Part shown: positions 13,848 to 18,375 of the stretch, in pieces
Layout of the letters: each line of letters opens with the position of its first letter
Numbering within the stretch: position 1 is the stretch's first letter
NCBI RefSeq assembly: GCF_900314695.1
Contig: NZ_OMWD01000043.1
Coordinates: forward strand, 360 to 18,734
DNA from: an uncultured Methanobrevibacter sp.
GTDB taxonomy: Archaea; Methanobacteriota; Methanobacteria; Methanobacteriales; Methanobacteriaceae
Direction: 5' to 3'
Length of the DNA: 18,375 nt
Program-made: the position numbers and the translations under genes
Notes under the pieces: generated by a model
What the model saw: only the letters and a program-made list of their open reading frames with translations
Databases searched by the model: none
What the model was told of the DNA's origin: nothing

Positions 13848-15497
13848 CTACCTCATAATAGCGCCTGTATCTGCTGAGTGAACTAATTTTTGATATATTG
13901 CTAACCACCCATCAACATCACTTTCTGGGTGTTCAATAGATTTTAATCTTTCTTCAATTTCTGCATCGGAAAGTTCAACATTAATGATTCTATTGTTAAT
14001 GTCAATTTCAATTATATCACCGTTTTGTATTGCGGCAATTGGTCCGTCTTCTCTTGCTTCTGGAGATACATGCCCTATGCAAGGCCCTCTTGTTCCACCG
14101 GAGAATCTTCCATCAGTTATTAATCCCACATCCTTGATGTTCATTCCAGCAAGGGCAGATGTTGGATTTAACATTTCACGCATTCCAGGACCTCCTTTAG
14201 GACCCTCATATCTGATTACGACAATATCTCCCTCTTCAATTTCATGGTCAAATATAGCCTTGGTTACATCTTCTTCAGAATTATAAACTTTTGCAGGGCC
14301 TTTAAGATGCATTAGATGGTCTGCTACAGCACCTTTTTTAACGACACTACCATTTGGAGCCAAATTACCTTTCAAAATAGCAATTCCGCCATCTTCATGT
14401 ACTGGACTGTCCAATGTATGAATGACATCGGTGTTTTTGTTTTCAACAGTTTCCAGGTTTTCCCTAATTGTTTTTCCGGTTACTGTCAATTGACTGGTAT
14501 CGATTTTATCTCCCAAAGTCTTTAAAACAGCCTGAATACCACCGGCCAGGTGCAAGTCCATCATTGAATCTTCACCGGCAGGAGATATAAGTGTAATATG
14601 CGGAACTTCTCTTGATATCTTATCGAACAATTCCAAATCAACATCTATGCCATCAACTTCACTGGCAATGGCTGGAATATGTAATGCAGTATTGGATGAT
14701 CCTCCCAAAGCCATGTCAACAGCGATGGCATTATTGAATGCCCCTTGTGTTAAAATATCTGATGGCCTGATATCGTCTTCAACAAGCTTTAAGATTTGTT
14801 TTCCGGATTCAAATGCAATCTGATTGTTTTCATCTGTTCTTGCATGGGTTGTAGCACAGGTCGGAAGGGACAAACCAAATGTTTCTGTAATACATGCCAT
14901 AGTATTTGCAGTAAATAGACCGGAGCAGCTTCCAGCTCCAGGACAGGCACATTTTTCAAGTTCTTTGACTTCTTCTTCAGACATTTTACCGGCAGAATAA
15001 GCACCAACAGCTTCAAATACAGTAATCAAATCTGCAGGTTTTCCATTATATTCACCGGATGCCATCGGCCCGCCAGTAACTACAATTGAAGGTACATTTA
15101 CTCTCGCAGCACCCATAATCATTCCAGGAACTACCTTATCACAGCTTGGAATCAATACAAGCCCATCAAATGCATGGCCTTTGGTCATGGACTCAACGGT
15201 TGCAGCAATTATTTCACGTGAAGGGAGGGAATATTTCATACCTTCATGATTCATACTGATTCCGTCACATACTGCCATGGTGTCAAATTCGAATGGAATA
15301 CCTCCGGCAGCGATAATTCCTTCTTTTACAAACTCGACCAATTCCCTTAAATGGATATGACCTGGAACAATGTCTGTAAAACTGTTAGCAATTCCGATGA
15401 ATGGCTTTTTAAAATCGTCATCATCTAAACCGCAAGCTCTTAAAAGAGATCTGTGTGGAGCTCTTTGAATTCCTTTTTTAACATTATCACTTATCAT
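13848..15497 (-). CDS. ilvD: Dihydroxy-acid dehydratase
   Basis: The gene encodes 549 residues, full length for the IlvD/Edd family. The enzyme dehydrates 2,3-dihydroxy-isovalerate and -methylvalerate to the 2-keto acids in valine and isoleucine synthesis, using an iron-sulfur cluster and Mg. Visible are VCDGISMNHEGMKYSLPSRE, the IPSCDK box with Cys119 and Lys121, CPGAGSCSGLFTANTM with Cys191, and the C-terminal DGRFSGGTRGPCIGHVSPEA. The ATG at 15497 has only a weak GTGTGAT ribosome site. It is first in the pair with hisD. The cluster is likely oxygen-sensitive, as expected in a strict anaerobe. Confidence 0.97.
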   Translation of the reverse strand: MISDNVKKGIQRAPHRSLLRACGLDDDDFKKPFIGIANSFTDIVPGHIHLRELVEFVKEGIIAAGGIPFEFDTMAVCDGISMNHEGMKYSLPSREIIAATVESMTKGHAFDGLVLIPSCDKVVPGMIMGAARVNVPSIVVTGGPMASGEYNGKPADLITVFEAVGAYSAGKMSEEEVKELEKCACPGAGSCSGLFTANTMACITETFGLSLPTCATTHARTDENNQIAFESGKQILKLVEDDIRPSDILTQGAFNNAIAVDMALGGSSNTALHIPAIASEVDGIDVDLELFDKISREVPHITLISPAGEDSMMDLHLAGGIQAVLKTLGDKIDTSQLTVTGKTIRENLETVENKNTDVIHTLDSPVHEDGGIAILKGNLAPNGSVVKKGAVADHLMHLKGPAKVYNSEEDVTKAIFDHEIEEGDIVVIRYEGPKGGPGMREMLNPTSALAGMNIKDVGLITDGRFSGGTRGPCIGHVSPEAREDGPIAAIQNGDIIEIDINNRIINVELSDAEIEERLKSIEHPESDVDGWLAIYQKLVHSADTGAIMR

Positions 15498-15780
15498 TTA
15501 ATCACACAATTTAATTTAATCATTAATATTTATCTCGTTCATGACTTTTATAATATTGTAAATGAAAAAAATGTTGAATATGATTTGTGATATGTAGATT
15601 AATCATTTGAATTAATAATATGAGAATGAGAACTACAATAATTATGAAAAAACCCATTATTAAAACAATGGAATTGTAGTAAAACTATGAAATTTTTAAA
15701 CGTGCATATCATTAAACATGCATTAATGTTTTCATCAAAAAATAAAAAAAGTATGGGAAAATTAATTTCCCATTGTGTTT
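15498..15780. other. Intergenic region with nested inverted repeats
   Basis: This 283-nt gap lies between ilvD (start) and the adhesin gene (end). It contains ACTACAAT/ATTGTAGT (15632-15639 and 15673-15680), with CCATT/AATGG (15654-15658 and 15667-15671) nested inside, then CATTAA/TTAATG (15710-15715 and 15723-15728). AT-rich boxes near 15535-15560 could serve as the ilvD promoter on the minus strand. No coding frame is convincing. Confidence 0.4.
15753..15773 (-). terminator. Terminator hairpin of the adhesin-like gene
   Basis: ATGGGAAA (15753-15760) and TTTCCCAT (15766-15773) form an 8-bp stem with a 5-nt loop, beginning 7 nt after the stop codon at 15781. On the minus strand it is followed by ACTTTTTTTATTTTTTG, the hairpin-plus-U-run arrangement. 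Confidence 0.7.
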
Positions 15781-18375
15781 CTAATCTTTTCTTCTTAAAG
15801 TTACACCTGCAATTGTAAGGAGCGCTAAAAGAACCATTACAATTGGATTACCTGTAGCATGCATTTTTGGAGTTTGTGAAACACCATCTGCATTATGTTC
15901 TTCTTCTGGAGTATCATTGACCATTATATCGGCTGTGTCGTTGTTATTGGAAAGGTCACTATCATAAGTATCAGATGTGACACTTGCTTTAACAATTACA
16001 ATACCTCTTTTCAATGCTTCAGTGTTAAGTATAAGAGTTACCTCTTCACCCGGAGCTAAATCTCCAATAGTCCAAATTCCAGTTTCAGGATCATAAGTAC
16101 CTTTAGAAGGAATGAAATCTAAAAGTCTTAATTCATCAGGTATTTCAATAAATGCATTAGTGTTAACTGCTGTGTCAGGACCGTTATTTACAACTGTGAT
16201 AGTGATTTTAACTTTATCACCAACAGTTACATCAGTCCTATCAGGGTCAACAGTGATTACTAAATCCGCTTCTGGAGGAACTGTAATTGACTCATTGCAG
16301 TGATTATTTGCTTCATTAGGATCATATGTGTCTGAAGTGACATCCGCCAAATTAACTATTATCTTATTAGTAGTTGCTACTAAAGTTTTAATTTTTAAAG
16401 TTACAGACTGTCCACTTGACAAATCTCCTACATTCCAAATTCCAGTTTTATAATCATAATTATTCAATGAATCATCTGAAACATAAATTAAACCTTCAGG
16501 TAATTTATCTGTTACTACAGTGTTTATTGCAGTATCTGCACCCTTGTTAGTAACAGTTATAGTCCAAATGATGTTATCGTTTTTATGTGGGATTGTATTA
16601 GAGACTGATTTAGTTATTTCTAAGTCAGCTTCGGGCACGACAATTAATGAATCATCATTATGATTATTACTTTCATCTGGATCGTAGGTATCTGATTTAA
16701 CTTTAACATTATTTACAATAGTCACATTGGAAGCGTCCACTAAAGTTTCAATCCATATTGTAGCAGTTTCTCCACTTGCAATATCTCCAATAGTCCATAC
16801 ACCGGTTTCAGGGTTGTATGCTCCAGTTGAATTATCTGTAATGTAAATTAAACCTTCAGGCAATATATCAGTTGCAATCGCATTAACAGCAGTATCAGGC
16901 CCATCATTAATGACTGAGATGTACCATTTTACAGTATCCTTATTATGACAATCTATTGGATTAAAGATGTCAATTATTAAATCAAAGTCATTTAATTTAA
17001 TCACAAATAAATCTGCAACTGGAATAGGATTGATAGTACAGTCAACAGTTGCGTTAGTACCATGAGGACCGACAACAGTTAAATTGTTAGTCAAATCACC
17101 AATATCATCAACAAAGACTTTAACAGTTATTACAGCACTGGATTTGGCTGAAATATTTGTAATGGTCCAAGTAATAACTTGACCGTCTACAACTTCTTTA
17201 ATCAAATCAGCACCATCGACTTTTAAAGTTTCATTAAATATTAAGCCAACTGGTAAACTGTCTATAACAATCAACTCATCGACATAGGCATTATTTCCAG
17301 TGTTTTTGATTGTTAGATAATATTCGACAAATTCCTTATTGTACGGTTTTGTAGTATTTACTGTTTTTTCAGGGACAGGTAAAGGAACTATTTCGACTGT
17401 TTTATTTGCATCGTTGTTAGTGTAATCCCAGTCTTTCTCATCACAAGATGCGTTAACATTATTTGTAATGTCACTTGCAGGAGTCTTAGCATAGGAATTA
17501 ATCACTAAAGTTACATTTGTTCCATTAGCCAAATTAGGAATGATCCAAACACCGGTTTCATTATCATAAGTACCGCCAGTAACAGTACAGTTGATAAATT
17601 CAAACTCTTCAGGAAGCAACTCACTTAATTTGACATTTGTTGCATTGGTACCGTTGCCCGCATTGGATATGGTTATTGTCCAGACAGCAACATCATCAAC
17701 AAAGTACTCATCCTTATCACTAGTAATGTTAACAGAAATATCAACAATAGGAACAGGATAAACAGTACAGTTAACCATAATTTCTTTACCATTAGGACCA
17801 ACAACAGTCAGATTATTAGTCAAATTACCTAAACCGATAATTTTAACTCTAACAGTAATGACAGCACTACCTTTAGTGACATTAGTTAAAACCCAAGTAA
17901 TGACCTGACCTTTTTGGTCTTCACTAAGTTTAACAGCACCATCAATGTTAACAGTCTCAAGGAATTGTAAACCAACAGGCAAACTATCAATAACAGTCAA
18001 ATTATCAGCATAATCAACACTGCCAACATTAACAATAGTCAAATTATACTCAATCACGTCATGATAATAAGGAGTATCATTATTAACAGTTTTAACTGGA
18101 TAAGGAAGAGGAACAATACTAACGGATTTATTTGCATCATTATTAGTGTAATTCCACTCATCTTCAGTACAATTAACATTAACAGCATTATCAATATTAT
18201 TTTCAGGAGTTACAGCTTTGGAATAGACTGTAAATGTAATATTAGTACCGTTACCCATAAATGGAATAATCCAATCGTCAGTTAAATCATAAGTGTTACC
18301 GTTACTGTCAGTACAATTAATGAATTCGAAATAACCAGATGGGAATAAATCCTTCAAGGTAACATTAGTTGCATT
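15781..18375 (-). CDS. Adhesin-like surface protein with DUF11 repeats, C-terminal 864 residues (5' end outside window)
   Basis: The frame is open to the right window edge; its first complete codons read NATNVTLKDLFPSGY, clearly mid-repeat, so the start is beyond the window. The visible part is seven DUF11-type beta-sandwich domains (the first cut). Two copies of a two-domain unit of about 242 residues begin at PVKTVNN and PEKTVNT. Three domains of about 125 residues follow, each opening with ADL and carrying GPDTAVN or GADTAIN, LPEGLIY and WTIGD. The tail is ATGNPI, then VMVLLALLTIAGVTL, then RRKD: a short motif, one membrane helix and basic residues. NxS/T sequons are very frequent. Such proteins are cell-surface adhesins of gut methanogens, thought to contact host or microbial partners; the ligand is unknown. 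A hairpin terminator follows the stop codon. Confidence 0.93.
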   Translation of the reverse strand, partial: NATNVTLKDLFPSGYFEFINCTDSNGNTYDLTDDWIIPFMGNGTNITFTVYSKAVTPENNIDNAVNVNCTEDEWNYTNNDANKSVSIVPLPYPVKTVNNDTPYYHDVIEYNLTIVNVGSVDYADNLTVIDSLPVGLQFLETVNIDGAVKLSEDQKGQVITWVLTNVTKGSAVITVRVKIIGLGNLTNNLTVVGPNGKEIMVNCTVYPVPIVDISVNITSDKDEYFVDDVAVWTITISNAGNGTNATNVKLSELLPEEFEFINCTVTGGTYDNETGVWIIPNLANGTNVTLVINSYAKTPASDITNNVNASCDEKDWDYTNNDANKTVEIVPLPVPEKTVNTTKPYNKEFVEYYLTIKNTGNNAYVDELIVIDSLPVGLIFNETLKVDGADLIKEVVDGQVITWTITNISAKSSAVITVKVFVDDIGDLTNNLTVVGPHGTNATVDCTINPIPVADLFVIKLNDFDLIIDIFNPIDCHNKDTVKWYISVINDGPDTAVNAIATDILPEGLIYITDNSTGAYNPETGVWTIGDIASGETATIWIETLVDASNVTIVNNVKVKSDTYDPDESNNHNDDSLIVVPEADLEITKSVSNTIPHKNDNIIWTITVTNKGADTAINTVVTDKLPEGLIYVSDDSLNNYDYKTGIWNVGDLSSGQSVTLKIKTLVATTNKIIVNLADVTSDTYDPNEANNHCNESITVPPEADLVITVDPDRTDVTVGDKVKITITVVNNGPDTAVNTNAFIEIPDELRLLDFIPSKGTYDPETGIWTIGDLAPGEEVTLILNTEALKRGIVIVKASVTSDTYDSDLSNNNDTADIMVNDTPEEEHNADGVSQTPKMHATGNPIVMVLLALLTIAGVTLRRKD

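Noticed and set aside
13984..14525. Plus-strand frames opposite ilvD
   Set aside because: They lie fully inside a well-supported conserved gene and have no initiation signals.

Overview
The window looks like a piece of chromosome from a gut methanogen of the Methanobrevibacter type (Methanobacteriales, Archaea); this is inference from content. The DNA is AT-rich. Gaps between genes carry TATA-box-like sequences, and GGAGG or AGGTGA ribosome sites precede many starts. The signal peptidase has the Ser/His/Asp arrangement of archaeal and ER enzymes. ArgRS and AspRS are archaeal in style, a cobalamin-pathway CbiC sits beside HemL, and the right edge holds a giant DUF11-repeat surface protein of the kind abundant in Methanobrevibacter.

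Layout from left to right. At 1-223 (minus) is the N-terminus of an IS200/IS605-type TnpB, cut by the window edge. A nitroreductase (plus) diverges from it. A tight four-gene minus-strand cluster, cbiC > hemL > signal peptidase > argS (4978 to 917), combines tetrapyrrole synthesis with secretion and translation functions. Next comes a 1-kb stretch without a conserved gene (4979-5984). It is rich in inverted repeats and holds a candidate tiny minus-strand gene pair with very strong ribosome sites. A second minus-strand pair follows, aspS > BaiN/HI0933-like flavoprotein. A secreted, membrane-anchored Ser-rich protein (minus) and a zinc-ribbon membrane protein with 66-bp tandem repeats (plus) then diverge from a shared promoter region. 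After these come a hexapeptide acetyltransferase (minus), a coupled pair of unrecognised plus-strand genes (200 and 58 residues), hisD and ilvD as a minus-strand pair, and finally the 3' 2.6 kb of the adhesin-like gene.

Most of the window is housekeeping: arginine and aspartate charging, haem/cobalamin precursor synthesis, histidine and branched-chain amino acid synthesis. The parts that are not housekeeping are the TnpB fragment, the inverted-repeat-rich island at 5.0-6.0 kb, the two surface/membrane proteins near 9-11 kb, the small bicistron at 11.7-12.5 kb and the adhesin. Symmetrical hairpins sit at the convergent gene ends (898-918, 10950-10971, 12542-12570), and a hairpin with a U-run follows the adhesin. 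I saw no tRNA, rRNA or CRISPR array.

Several likely starts lie inside the longest open frame: aspS at a TTG (8518), the flavoprotein at 7178, the zinc-ribbon protein at 10004 and the acetyltransferase at 11511.
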